From the NCBI GenBank assembly GCA_963770315.1, contig CAVYPC010000002.1:992001-1056000 (forward strand): a stretch of 64,000 bases of DNA, given 5' to 3'. This document shows positions 14,753-23,691 of this stretch, in pieces. The position numbers were made by a program, and so were the translations under genes. Every line of letters begins with the position of its first letter. Position 1 is the first letter of the stretch. Under the pieces are notes generated by a model. It was not told where the DNA came from. It did no database searches and was given only the letters and a program-made list of their open reading frames with translations. Source of the stretch: VRUE01 sp963770315. GTDB taxonomy: Bacteria; Actinomycetota; Thermoleophilia; Solirubrobacterales; 70-9.

Positions 14753-17686
14753 GTGAAACGGCGCCGGAACCTCTTCGTGCTGCTCTTCGTCTTCGGGCTG
14801 ATTCTGGTCTCGGCGCTGGTCATCGCCAGCAAGCCGACCCGGCTCGGCCTCGACCTGAAGGGTGGGGTGGAGCTCGTCTATCAGGGCACCCCGACCGGCC
14901 AGGTCAAGGAAGTCAGCGGCGAAGACATCGAACGCTCGATCGAAATCATCCGCCAGCGGATCGACAAGCTCGGCGTCTCCGAGCCGGAGGTCGCTCGCCT
15001 CGGCACCACCGAGATATCGGTCAGCCTGCCCGACGTTACCAACGCCGGGCGCGCGACCGAACAGGTGGGGACCACCGCGCAGCTCCAGTTCTATGACTGG
15101 GAACCCAACCTGATCGGTCGCGAGAAGGCGATCGGCGGGGTCCCGGGCCGCGAACCGCCGGCGAAAGCGCTCGAAGAAGCCGACGAAGAATGGAAAGCCG
15201 CCGGGCGCAGCACCAGCAAGCGGGAAAACCAGCAGCTGATCTTCTCCGGCGCTTTCCCGACCGCCTACGGCGCCGTCAACCTCGCCGCCGAACAGAAGCC
15301 GGTCGCCGACTGCACGTCCTGCTCGACGACCAAACCGCGCTACTACCTCTTCTCCGAAGACAGCACGCACAAGCTGATCGCGGGCCCTGAGTTCTCCGAA
15401 GAAGACCTCTACATCAGCGCCACCGGTCAGAAACGGGCGCACAAAGGGGTCGTGAAAAAGGTGCCGGCGGGGACGATCGTCGTCTCCGAACAGCCTTCGG
15501 ACCCGAGCGGCAAGGCGGTGGAGGGGATCGAGAACGCCGGTTGGTACGCGCTCAAGGACAACCCGGCGCTCTCCGGCACCGACATCACCAACCCCAAGCA
15601 GGAAACCGACGAACTCGGCCAGCCGAACGTCACCTTCACCTTCACCGACAAGGGCCAGCAGGCCTTCCAGGACGTCACCCGCCAGATCGCTCAGCGTGGC
15701 CAGGCCCGAGCGATCGGGCCCGCCTCCGAAGAACAGGCCGAACAGCTCTCCGGTCACTTCGCGGTCGTGCTCGACAACGAAGTCAAGACCCGGCCGATCA
15801 TCAACTTCGCCCAGAACCCCGATGGGATCGACGGTCGTACCGGCGCCCAGATATCGGGTGGCTTCACCAGCATCCAGGAAGCGCAGGATCTCGCGACCTT
15901 CCTCCAGATCGGCGCCCTGCCGATCAACCTGAAGCTGATCAGCCAAACGCAGGTCTCGGCGACGCTCGGCTCCCAGGCTCTCCATGCGGGGATCAAGGCG
16001 GGCGTGATCGCGCTCATCCTCGTCACCCTCTTCCTGCTGCTCTACTACCGCGTTCTCGGGCTGATCGCGGTGATCGCCCTGGCTGCCAACGGGGCGATCT
16101 TCTTTGCCCTGATCAAACTGATCCCGATCACCCTGACCCTGCCGGGGATCGCGGGGTTGATCCTGACGATCGGGGTTGCGGCCGACTCCAACATCGTCAT
16201 CTTCGAGCGGATCAAGGAGGAGGTGCGCGCCGGACGCCCGATGGCGGCCGCGATCGCCGCCGGCTACCGCCGTGGCATCGCGACGATCGTCGACGCCAAC
16301 GTCGTCACCCTGCTGACCGCCTTCATCCTCTTCGTGCTGGCGACGGCCGGCGTCAAGGGCTTCGCCTTCACCCTCGGCGTCGGCACCATCGTCTCCCTGC
16401 TCACCGCGGTCGTCTTCACCCAGGCCCTGCTGCTGAGCATGAGCCACTCCCGGCTGCTGCGCTCGCCGAGCGCGCTCGGAGCGTCCGGTCAGCGGATGCG
16501 CTGGCACTTCGACTTCATGGGGGCGAGTCGCTGGTTCTTCTCGATCTCGGGCACGATCCTGATCGTCGGCGCATTGGCGCTCGCCACCCAGCAGCTCAAC
16601 TTTGGCATCGACTTCGAGTCCGGGACCCGGATCAAGGTGGCGCTGGTCAAGCCGACCGACGAGGAAGGCGTCCGCGAAGCGCTCGACGCAGCCGGGATCG
16701 GCAGCGAGGAGGTCCAGCAGGTATCCGATCCCGAACTCGGCGAAAACGTCTTCCAGATCCAGGCTCGGGAGCTGGGTCCGGCGCAGGTATCGAAAGCCCA
16801 GCGGGCGCTCGATACCGAATTCGAAGTCGCCGAAAACGGCTTCGACAGCACCAGTGTCGGGCCGACCTTCGGCCAGCAGGTCGCCAACAGCGCGATCAAG
16901 GCGCTGATCTTCTCGCTGCTGGTGATCTGCGCCTACGTCGCCTTCCGCTTCGATCCGAAGTTCGCGGTGCCGGTGTTGATCGCGATCTTCCATGACATCT
17001 TGATCACGGCGGGTGTCTACTCGCTGACCGGTAGGGAGGTGACGAGCGGTACGGTCGCCGCCTTCTTAACCATCTTGGGCTACTCGCTGTACGACACGAT
17101 CATCGTCTTCGACCGGATCCGCGAGAACCTGCCGCGGATGCCGCGCGCCGCCTTCTCGCAGATCGTCAACCGCTCGATGAGCGAGGTGCTGACCCGCTCG
17201 CTGGCGACCAGCTTCCTGACGCTGCTCGCGGTGGTCTCGCTGCTGATCTTCGGCGGCACCACCCTGGGGGACTTCGCCTTCGCGATGTTGATCGGGATCA
17301 TCTCCGGGACGTACTCCTCGATCTTCATCGCCTCGCCGGTGCTGACCGCCTGGAAAGAACGCGAGCCGGGCTTCGCGCGGCGCCGAGAGCGGATCGCGGA
17401 GATCGATGGCACGGTCCCCGCCTTTGCCGATGATGTGGCGCTGGCGAAGCTCGGCGACGACGTCGAGACGGATGCCGAGATCGACGCGATGCTCGCCGCC
17501 CAGCAGGAACCGCAGCCAAAGGCGGGTGCGGTCGCGACCGCCGAGCCGCCGGTCGGCGACGGCGCCGGCCCCTCGTCAAACGGGGAGCCACCGGTCACCG
17601 ATCCGGCTACGTTGGAGCGCCGCGAGCGCAACGCTCAGCGCCGCGAGCGCCGCAAACAACGCCGTAAGCACGGAAGGAATCGCTAG
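14753..17686 (+). CDS. secDF: Fused protein-export subunit SecDF
   Basis: 977 residues in one frame. SecD part: N-terminal TM, GLDLKGGVELVYQG (about 28-41), periplasmic P1 head containing a second conserved strand near QKADATLGS-like SATLGSQAL, and TM2-6 with GVAADSNIVIFERIKEE. SecF part begins near residue 587 with FNFGIDFESGTRIKV-type D5/D6 motifs and ends with the second TM bundle (GYSLYDTIIVFDRIREN). It uses the proton-motive force to help Sec-dependent export. The C-terminal ~110 residues are a low-complexity cytosolic tail ending in a strongly basic stretch. GTG start, 4 bp after the PAS gene. Confidence 0.96.
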   Translation: MKRRRNLFVLLFVFGLILVSALVIASKPTRLGLDLKGGVELVYQGTPTGQVKEVSGEDIERSIEIIRQRIDKLGVSEPEVARLGTTEISVSLPDVTNAGRATEQVGTTAQLQFYDWEPNLIGREKAIGGVPGREPPAKALEEADEEWKAAGRSTSKRENQQLIFSGAFPTAYGAVNLAAEQKPVADCTSCSTTKPRYYLFSEDSTHKLIAGPEFSEEDLYISATGQKRAHKGVVKKVPAGTIVVSEQPSDPSGKAVEGIENAGWYALKDNPALSGTDITNPKQETDELGQPNVTFTFTDKGQQAFQDVTRQIAQRGQARAIGPASEEQAEQLSGHFAVVLDNEVKTRPIINFAQNPDGIDGRTGAQISGGFTSIQEAQDLATFLQIGALPINLKLISQTQVSATLGSQALHAGIKAGVIALILVTLFLLLYYRVLGLIAVIALAANGAIFFALIKLIPITLTLPGIAGLILTIGVAADSNIVIFERIKEEVRAGRPMAAAIAAGYRRGIATIVDANVVTLLTAFILFVLATAGVKGFAFTLGVGTIVSLLTAVVFTQALLLSMSHSRLLRSPSALGASGQRMRWHFDFMGASRWFFSISGTILIVGALALATQQLNFGIDFESGTRIKVALVKPTDEEGVREALDAAGIGSEEVQQVSDPELGENVFQIQARELGPAQVSKAQRALDTEFEVAENGFDSTSVGPTFGQQVANSAIKALIFSLLVICAYVAFRFDPKFAVPVLIAIFHDILITAGVYSLTGREVTSGTVAAFLTILGYSLYDTIIVFDRIRENLPRMPRAAFSQIVNRSMSEVLTRSLATSFLTLLAVVSLLIFGGTTLGDFAFAMLIGIISGTYSSIFIASPVLTAWKEREPGFARRRERIAEIDGTVPAFADDVALAKLGDDVETDAEIDAMLAAQQEPQPKAGAVATAEPPVGDGAGPSSNGEPPVTDPATLERRERNAQRRERRKQRRKHGRNR

Positions 17687-17689
17687 CTC

Positions 17690-17953
17690 ATGGCCCTACT
17701 GGTCTGGTTCACGATGGGAATCGCCCTCTGGCACTTCACGGTCTTCCTGCCCGACCGCTTCTGGCAGGGCATCGTCGGCGCCTTCATCGGCTCGGTGATC
17801 GGCGCGGTCGTCTTCGGCGGCATCGTCGAGATCGCCACCGGTCGCGGCCTCGGCGACACCGACGTCGTCACGGCCCTGATCGCCATCCCCGGCGTCGCGA
17901 TCGGGCTCGCCGTGGTCTGGGCGATCGGCGTTCGCTCGGAACAAGCGGCCTGA
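17690..17953 (+). CDS. Small three-helix membrane protein
   Basis: 87 residues with three hydrophobic segments (about 3-20, 24-48 and 59-82) and no polar domain. It starts 3 bp after the secDF stop and probably belongs to that operon. Glycine-rich GAFIGSVIGAVVFGG recalls small GlsB/YeaQ-type membrane proteins, but the match is loose. Function not assigned. Confidence 0.75.
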   Translation: MALLVWFTMGIALWHFTVFLPDRFWQGIVGAFIGSVIGAVVFGGIVEIATGRGLGDTDVVTALIAIPGVAIGLAVVWAIGVRSEQAA

Positions 17954-17983
17954 TTCGCGCCGAAATCCGTCCCAGGCGCTTCC

Positions 17984-17989
17984 TAGCCT
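17984..17989 (+). promoter_or_regulatory. Candidate -10 box of recJ
   Basis: TAGCCT ends 6 bp before the GTG of recJ, so the expected transcription start coincides with the start codon. No Shine-Dalgarno sequence is present. Confidence 0.42.
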
Positions 17990-17995
17990 GGCTGC

Positions 17996-20548
17996 GTGGC
18001 GAACCTCGTCGACGCAGAGACCGTCAAGGCATATAAGGCCGATCCCTACTCCTACGCCGAGGCGCGGGTCCTTGCCGAGGAGCTGGGGCTGAGCGAGCCC
18101 GTCGCGATCACCCTCGTGCGCCGCGGCTACCGCACTCCCGAGGCGGCACGGGCGTTCCTCGACGCCGACGAGTCGCATCCACCGGGCGCCTTCAAGTCGA
18201 TGACGGCGGTGGTCGAGATCGTCTCCGAAGCGGTCCGCGAAGGGAGACGCATCACCGTTCACGGAGATTTCGACGTCGACGGGGTCTGCGCGACGACGAT
18301 CCTGGTCGGCACCCTGCGCGAGCTCGGGGCCGAGTGCGACTGGCTGATCCCCGACCGGATCGCCGACGGCTACGGGCTTAGTCCAGCCAACGTCGAACTG
18401 CTGGCCGCTCGCGGGACGCAACTGCTGATCACCGTCGACTGCGGAATTACGGCGCTGGACGAGGTCGCCTTGGCCCGTTCGCTGGGGATGGAGGTCGTAG
18501 TGACCGATCACCATCAGCCGGGTGAGGAGCTGCCGGATTGCCCGATCCTGCACCCGGCGCTGGACGGGTATCCGTTCGAGCAGCTCTGCGGGACCGCGGT
18601 CGCATGGAAGCTCGCATCGGCCCTGCGGCAGAGGTCGTGTGCCCCTCCCACGGAGACCGTCGCGCAGCCAATTGCGGGCGAGGGTTCGGGCGCGGTTCCA
18701 GGAGCCTCCGCGGGAGGGGCACACGACCTCTGCTCGGCAGACCTCGATCTCGTCGCTCTTGCCACCGTCGCCGATGTCGTACCGCTGGTGGGGGAGAACC
18801 GTAGCCTGGTGCGACGAGGGCTCGCGGAGGTGCGGTTGGCGCGGCGACCGGGTATCCGGGCGCTGCTCGAGGCGGCGAAATGCGAGCCGAGCCAGGTTGA
18901 CGAGGGTGATCTTGCCTTCCGGCTGGCGCCGCGAATCAACGCGGCGGGGCGCCTTTACCGCGCTGACGCCGGAGTTGAGCTGTTTCTCACCGAAGACGAG
19001 GCGCGGGCCGCTGAGATTGCCACGGAGCTGAGCCGGGCCAATGGCGAGCGGCGGGCTACCGAGCGGGAGGTCGACACCGCCGCCGAGGCGGCGCGCCGCG
19101 AGCTTCCGGACGAGCTGCGTGAGGCGCCGGCGTTGGTTCTGGCCGGCGAGGGCTGGCATCCCGGCGTGATCGGGATCGTCGCCTCGCGGATGGCCGAGCG
19201 CCATCACCGTCCTGCCGTCGTCATCTCGCTCGATGGAGAGGGGGGAGGCCGGGGCTCTGGGCGCAGCATTCCCGGATTCGACCTGCTGGCTGGGCTGGAG
19301 GCTTGCTCGGAGCATCTGGAGAGCTTCGGCGGACACCGTGCGGCCGCCGGCCTGCAGCTGCGCGCGGAGAACGTCGATGCCTTTCGCGCCGCCTTCGCCG
19401 CACACGCCGAATCGGTGCTCGGTCCGGAGGATCTGCGGCGGACGGAGCGGATCGATGCGATGGTCGGCGGCGCCGACCTCGGCCTCGACCTCGCCGAGGA
19501 GTTGCAGCGATTGGCGCCGTTTGGAATGGGAAATCCCGGTGTGCGGCTGCTCGTCCCCTCCGCCCGAGTGCGCGACGTGCGCGCGATGGGCGAAGGCAAG
19601 CACGCCCGCTTCAGCCTCCACAGCGGCGCTCATCGGGCCCTTGGGGTGGCCTTCGGACGCTCGCAGCTGGGGGTGGGGGAGGACGATCCGGTTGACGCCG
19701 CCGTGCGGCTCGAGATCAATCGCTGGAACGGGTCGGTCGAGCCGCGGCTGGTGCTGCGCGAGCTCTACCCGCACGAGGCAGAGCGGGATCCCGATCGCTC
19801 CGCTCTCGATGACGAGTGGTGGCGACGTTTCGAGCGCGAGCTGGCCGCCGATCCGGCGGAGTGGCCGCCGCCGGGCCCAGAAGAGCAGTCCGACTCCTCT
19901 CTCGGACCCGTCGGCCGGGTGGAGTTGCGGCCACGGAGCTCGCCGGCCGCGGTCGTGGCCGAGCTGAGCTCTTGCGGGGGCGGCGGCGTGCTTGCGGTTG
20001 TCGCCGACCGCGAGCGCCGGGTCGCGCTTGGCGGCGAGGGCGTTGTCCTGGCCGACGCCGTCGCGCTCGAGGCCGACCCCGACCTCGCCGCCGGCTTCGA
20101 GCACGTCGTCCTCGTCGATCCGCCAGCCTTCGCCCATCTGGAGGCGCTCGCCACCCTGGCGAGCGCCGAGGGCGGCTACGCGCATCTGGCCTGGGGCGAA
20201 GCGGAGCACCGTTTCGCATTGGCTATGCTCGACCGCCAGCTGGCCCGGCGGGAGGTTCTGATCGGGCTGTTCAGGGACCTGCGCGAGGCCGGCGAGGCAA
20301 GCGGCGCGAAGCTGCTCGCGGCGCTGCGGGGCGGTGATCGCCACCCCCGCGGGCCAGAGGCCGCGGCCCGCTGCCTGCGGGTCTTGATCGAGCTCGAGCT
20401 CGTGGCCGGGTCGACGGATGGCGGTGACGGCAGCGTCGGGGTCGTATCCTCCAAGGGGACAGAACTGGAGCGCTCGGCCGCGTTCCGCGCCTACGGCGCT
20501 CGCCACCAGGAGGGCCTGCGATACCTCAAACGACGCAAACAGCCCTAG
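17996..20548 (+). CDS. recJ: Single-stranded-DNA exonuclease RecJ with an in-frame palindromic insertion
   Basis: 850 residues. 5'-3' ssDNA exonuclease of the DHH superfamily. Motifs in order: HGDFDVDGVCAT (about 91-102), DCGITAL (about 148), VTDHHQPGEELP (about 169-180), LVALATVADVVPLVGE (about 252-267), PRINAAGRL (about 315), GWHPGVIGIVASRM (about 386-399) and GSGRSIPGFDL. DHHA1 and OB domains follow, then a long C-terminal extension (about 620-850) like that of Gram-positive RecJ. Residues ~211-246, between the DHH motif and LVALATVADV, are encoded by a 106-bp long inverted-repeat element (18628-18733). GTG start. Confidence 0.95.
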   Translation: MANLVDAETVKAYKADPYSYAEARVLAEELGLSEPVAITLVRRGYRTPEAARAFLDADESHPPGAFKSMTAVVEIVSEAVREGRRITVHGDFDVDGVCATTILVGTLRELGAECDWLIPDRIADGYGLSPANVELLAARGTQLLITVDCGITALDEVALARSLGMEVVVTDHHQPGEELPDCPILHPALDGYPFEQLCGTAVAWKLASALRQRSCAPPTETVAQPIAGEGSGAVPGASAGGAHDLCSADLDLVALATVADVVPLVGENRSLVRRGLAEVRLARRPGIRALLEAAKCEPSQVDEGDLAFRLAPRINAAGRLYRADAGVELFLTEDEARAAEIATELSRANGERRATEREVDTAAEAARRELPDELREAPALVLAGEGWHPGVIGIVASRMAERHHRPAVVISLDGEGGGRGSGRSIPGFDLLAGLEACSEHLESFGGHRAAAGLQLRAENVDAFRAAFAAHAESVLGPEDLRRTERIDAMVGGADLGLDLAEELQRLAPFGMGNPGVRLLVPSARVRDVRAMGEGKHARFSLHSGAHRALGVAFGRSQLGVGEDDPVDAAVRLEINRWNGSVEPRLVLRELYPHEAERDPDRSALDDEWWRRFERELAADPAEWPPPGPEEQSDSSLGPVGRVELRPRSSPAAVVAELSSCGGGGVLAVVADRERRVALGGEGVVLADAVALEADPDLAAGFEHVVLVDPPAFAHLEALATLASAEGGYAHLAWGEAEHRFALAMLDRQLARREVLIGLFRDLREAGEASGAKLLAALRGGDRHPRGPEAAARCLRVLIELELVAGSTDGGDGSVGVVSSKGTELERSAAFRAYGARHQEGLRYLKRRKQP
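18628..18733. repeat. Nested palindromic element C inside recJ
   Basis: Perfect 22-bp inverted arms (18628-18649 and 18712-18733) flank 62 nt containing a small ACGG/CCGT hairpin. The interior has GTCGCG, GCCAAT and TGCG in the same order as the cores of A1 and A2. It keeps the recJ frame open and adds about 36 residues between conserved motifs. Confidence 0.8.
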
Positions 20549-20709
20549 AGCAAAGGGATCTCCTCGCCGACCTATTCGCCGTCGTCGAGGAGTTCGACTC
20601 GCCAGAGATCGACCGTGTCGCGCTGACGCGGGCGTTCGAGTTCGCCTGCGACCGCCACGCCGACCAGCTGCGCCGCTCCGGCGACGAGTTCATCACCCAT
20701 CCGGTCGGC

Positions 20710-22728
20710 GTGGCGCAGATCTGCGCCGGGATGCGGCTCGACACCGAGACGCTCTGCGCGGCCCTCCTCCACGACACGGTCGAGGACACCAGCGCGAGCC
20801 TCGACGACGTCCGGGCCGAGTTCGGCGAGGAGATCGCCCAGCTGGTCGACGGGGTGACCAAGCTGACCGGCATGACGTTCGAGAGTCGCGACGAGCGGCA
20901 GGCGGAGAACTACCGCAAGATGATGGTGGCGATGGCCACCGACGTCAGGGTGATCCTGATCAAGCTGGCCGACCGCCTCCACAACATGCGCACCCTCGGC
21001 GCGCTGCCCAAGCAGAAGCAGACGGCGAAGTCGCGCGAGACGTTGGAGATTTACGCACCGCTCGCCCACCGGCTGGGAATCCACGCGATCAAATGGGAGC
21101 TGGAGGATCTCGCCTTCGCCACCCTGCATCCGCGCAAGTACAAGGAGATCAAACAACTGGTCGCCCAGCAGCGCGACGAGCGCGAGGTCTACGTAAACGA
21201 GGCCGGCCGGTTCCTCGGCGAGGAGCTCCAGGCGGTGGGCATCGAGGCCGACATATCCGGCCGCGCCAAGCACTTCTACTCGATCTACACGAAGATGACC
21301 AAGAAGGGGCGCGAGTTCAACGAGATATTCGACCTGACCGCGATGCGGGTGATCGTCGGCTCGGTCAAGGACTGCTACGGCGCGATCGGCGTCATCCACT
21401 CGCTCTGGAAGCCCCTGCCGGGGCGCTTCAAGGACTTCGTCGCGATGCCGAAGGCGAATATGTACCAGGCGCTGCACACGACGGTGATCGGGCCCGAAGG
21501 CAAGCCGCTGGAGATCCAGATCCGCACCGGTGAGATGCACGACCTGGCCGAGTACGGGATCGCCGCCCACGTCGCCTACAAGGAGGGTGGTGGCGGCGAC
21601 CCCCAGCGCGAGAAGATGACCTGGCTGCGACAGCTCGTAGAGGCAGAGGGCGACCAGGATCCGGCCGAGTTCCTCGAGTCGTTGAAGGTCGACCTGTTCG
21701 AGGACGAGGTCTTCGTCTTCACCCCGAAGGGCGAGGTGAAGAACCTCTCGGCGGGGTCGACCCCGCTCGACTTCGCCTACGCGGTTCACACCGACGTCGG
21801 CCACCGTTGCGTTGGCGCCAAGGTCAACGGCTCGATCGTGCCCTTGCACTACCAGCTGCGTTCGGGGGACATCGTCGAGGTCCTGACCGCGAAGCAGAAC
21901 CGGGGCCCCTCGCGCGACTGGCTCAAACTCGTGCGGACCAGCCGCGCCCGCAACAAGATCCGCGCCTTCTTCAAACAGGAACGGCGCGAGGACGCCGAGA
22001 AGAAGGGGCGCGACGCGCTCGAGGAGGCCCTGCGCAAGCGCGGCCTGCCGATGCAGAAGCTGGCGATGTCGCCGCTGCTGGCCCAGGTGATCCGCGAGAT
22101 GGGCTTCCACAAGGCGACCGAGTTCTACATCGCCCTCGGCCAGGGCAAGGTCCCGACCAAGGCGGTCGTCAACAAGCTGATGCAGCGGCTCAAAGAGGGC
22201 GAGGCGGTCGAGGAGCGGGAGCCGCTCGGCTTCGAGGGGGCGCGCGAGGACAAGGCGCGGCGGACCAAGGACGCCTCCAACTACGGGATCCGGGTCAAGG
22301 GGGCCGACAACGTCGCCGTGCGGCTCGCCAAGTGCTGCCGGCCGGTGCCGGGTGACACGATCGCCGGCTACGTCTCGCTTGGCCGCGGCATCACCATCCA
22401 CCGCGCCGACTGCAAGAACGTGAAGGCGCTGATGAAGTCCCCGGAACGGTTCGTCGAGGTCGCCTGGGAGGGCGAGAACGAGTCCTCCTACCGGGTCGAG
22501 CTGCAGATCGATGCCTACGATCGCACTCGCCTGCTGGAGGATCTATCGCGCACCTTCTCTGAGGCGGGGATCAACATCCTCGGCGCCAGCTGCATGACCA
22601 AGCACCCGATGGTGAAAAACCGCTTCGTCATCGAGGTCGGCGACACCGAGCAGCTCAAGCAGTGCGTGTCGCGCTTGCGCAACGTCGAGGGCGTCTTCGA
22701 CGCCTATCGGATCACGCCGACGGGGTAG
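20710..22728 (+). CDS. rel: Bifunctional (p)ppGpp synthetase/hydrolase Rel
   Basis: Given from GTG 20710, the first standard start, but the conserved N-terminus is encoded upstream in the same frame to about 20551 (LADLFAVVEEF, then SGDEFITHPVGV). The in-frame stop is at 20425-20427 and no ATG, GTG or TTG lies between; CTG at 20623 or ATA at 20521 are possible starts. Domains: HD hydrolase (LLHDTVEDT), synthetase (FKDFVAMPKANMYQALHT), TGS (VFVFTPKGEVKNL), a conserved zinc-finger-like KCCRPVPGD and C-terminal ACT (YRVELQIDAYDRTRLL). It makes and degrades the stringent-response alarmone on ribosomes. The 3' end abuts the convergent lipid-kinase gene. Confidence 0.93.
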   Translation: MAQICAGMRLDTETLCAALLHDTVEDTSASLDDVRAEFGEEIAQLVDGVTKLTGMTFESRDERQAENYRKMMVAMATDVRVILIKLADRLHNMRTLGALPKQKQTAKSRETLEIYAPLAHRLGIHAIKWELEDLAFATLHPRKYKEIKQLVAQQRDEREVYVNEAGRFLGEELQAVGIEADISGRAKHFYSIYTKMTKKGREFNEIFDLTAMRVIVGSVKDCYGAIGVIHSLWKPLPGRFKDFVAMPKANMYQALHTTVIGPEGKPLEIQIRTGEMHDLAEYGIAAHVAYKEGGGGDPQREKMTWLRQLVEAEGDQDPAEFLESLKVDLFEDEVFVFTPKGEVKNLSAGSTPLDFAYAVHTDVGHRCVGAKVNGSIVPLHYQLRSGDIVEVLTAKQNRGPSRDWLKLVRTSRARNKIRAFFKQERREDAEKKGRDALEEALRKRGLPMQKLAMSPLLAQVIREMGFHKATEFYIALGQGKVPTKAVVNKLMQRLKEGEAVEEREPLGFEGAREDKARRTKDASNYGIRVKGADNVAVRLAKCCRPVPGDTIAGYVSLGRGITIHRADCKNVKALMKSPERFVEVAWEGENESSYRVELQIDAYDRTRLLEDLSRTFSEAGINILGASCMTKHPMVKNRFVIEVGDTEQLKQCVSRLRNVEGVFDAYRITPTG

Positions 22729-23691
22729 TCAGGCGACGGTTGTGAGGGCGCCGGGAACGACGCTCAGGTCCAGGTGCGCCTTCTCGCCGATGTAGTCGCC
22801 GTCGACCTGGACTGGGAAGGGACGGACGACGCCGTCCTTGGTCTCCGAGATCGAGGCGATGCTCGCCTCGGTGACGCCTTCGAAGTGCTCGATCTGGCGG
22901 TGGCGGGCGGCTGGGCGCTTCTCGCTGAACAGGCGCGGGATCAGGGTCGGCATGTCGCGTTGCGTCGCCCGCTTCAGAACGCCGAGCGAGAGGGTGCCGT
23001 CGTCGATCTCGACTCCCTCGCAGACCCGGATCGGGCGGCTGGCGAAATAGGTGAAGGGATCGGAGTTCTGGGCCAGCGCGGTGATGCCCTCGGTCGCCTT
23101 GCCGTCGATCTCTACCCGCAGCCTGATCGGATTCACCACGTAGCTGCGGTAGAAGGCCGAGATCGCCGCCCAGCTGTAGTAGTAGGGCCCGGCGCGTGAC
23201 TTGAGGCGGGGGTGAGCGTCGACCCGCTTGACCACGGTCGCGTCGATGCCCACCCCGCAGGAGAAGACGAAGTGACGCTCGCCGGCCCTGCCGAGGTCGA
23301 TCTTGCGCGGCGTCCAGTCGTCGACCGCCGCCAGCAGGTGCTCGGTCGCGTCGACGACGTCGTTGGGGATGCCGAGGGTGCGGCAGACGACGTTGGTCGA
23401 GCCGCCGGGCAGCACCGAGACCGGCACGTCGGTGCCGGCGAGGCCGTTGGCGACCTCGTTCAACGTACCGTCGCCGCCGAAGGCGACGACGACGTCGTAG
23501 CCGTGGTCACGCACCTCGCGGCCGATCTCGGTGGCGTGGTTCTGCGACTCGGTGGCGACCGTCTCCACCTCGTAGCGGCCCTGCAACGCGTAGACGACGA
23601 GGTTCTTGAGCCGGTCGGAGACCGTCGTCGCATAGGGGTTGACGATCAGCAGCATCCGCTTCTTGGCGCCGCGCCTACCCGGTCGCCTCAT
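22729..23691 (-). CDS. Diacylglycerol/sphingosine-kinase-like lipid kinase
   Basis: 320 residues of the DAGK catalytic (YegS/DgkB) fold. LLIVNPYA opens the nucleotide-binding domain, GGDGTLNEVANG (72-83) is the catalytic signature, LPGGSTNVVCRTLGIP contacts ATP, and the C-terminal beta-domain has VQVDGDYIGE. Proteins of this family phosphorylate diacylglycerol or related lipids at the membrane. ATG at 23691 gives a 17-bp overlap with the upstream gene; ATG at 23655 (MLLIVNPY) would give the bare domain. Confidence 0.93.
   Translation of the reverse strand: MRRPGRRGAKKRMLLIVNPYATTVSDRLKNLVVYALQGRYEVETVATESQNHATEIGREVRDHGYDVVVAFGGDGTLNEVANGLAGTDVPVSVLPGGSTNVVCRTLGIPNDVVDATEHLLAAVDDWTPRKIDLGRAGERHFVFSCGVGIDATVVKRVDAHPRLKSRAGPYYYSWAAISAFYRSYVVNPIRLRVEIDGKATEGITALAQNSDPFTYFASRPIRVCEGVEIDDGTLSLGVLKRATQRDMPTLIPRLFSEKRPAARHRQIEHFEGVTEASIASISETKDGVVRPFPVQVDGDYIGEKAHLDLSVVPGALTTVA

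Noticed and set aside
14648..16993. 781-residue minus-strand frame opposite secDF
   Set aside because: Asp/Gly/Arg-rich translation typical of an antisense GC-rich frame; secDF motifs are certain.
17696..20506. 936-residue minus-strand frame opposite recJ
   Set aside because: Shadow of recJ; all conserved motifs are on the plus strand.
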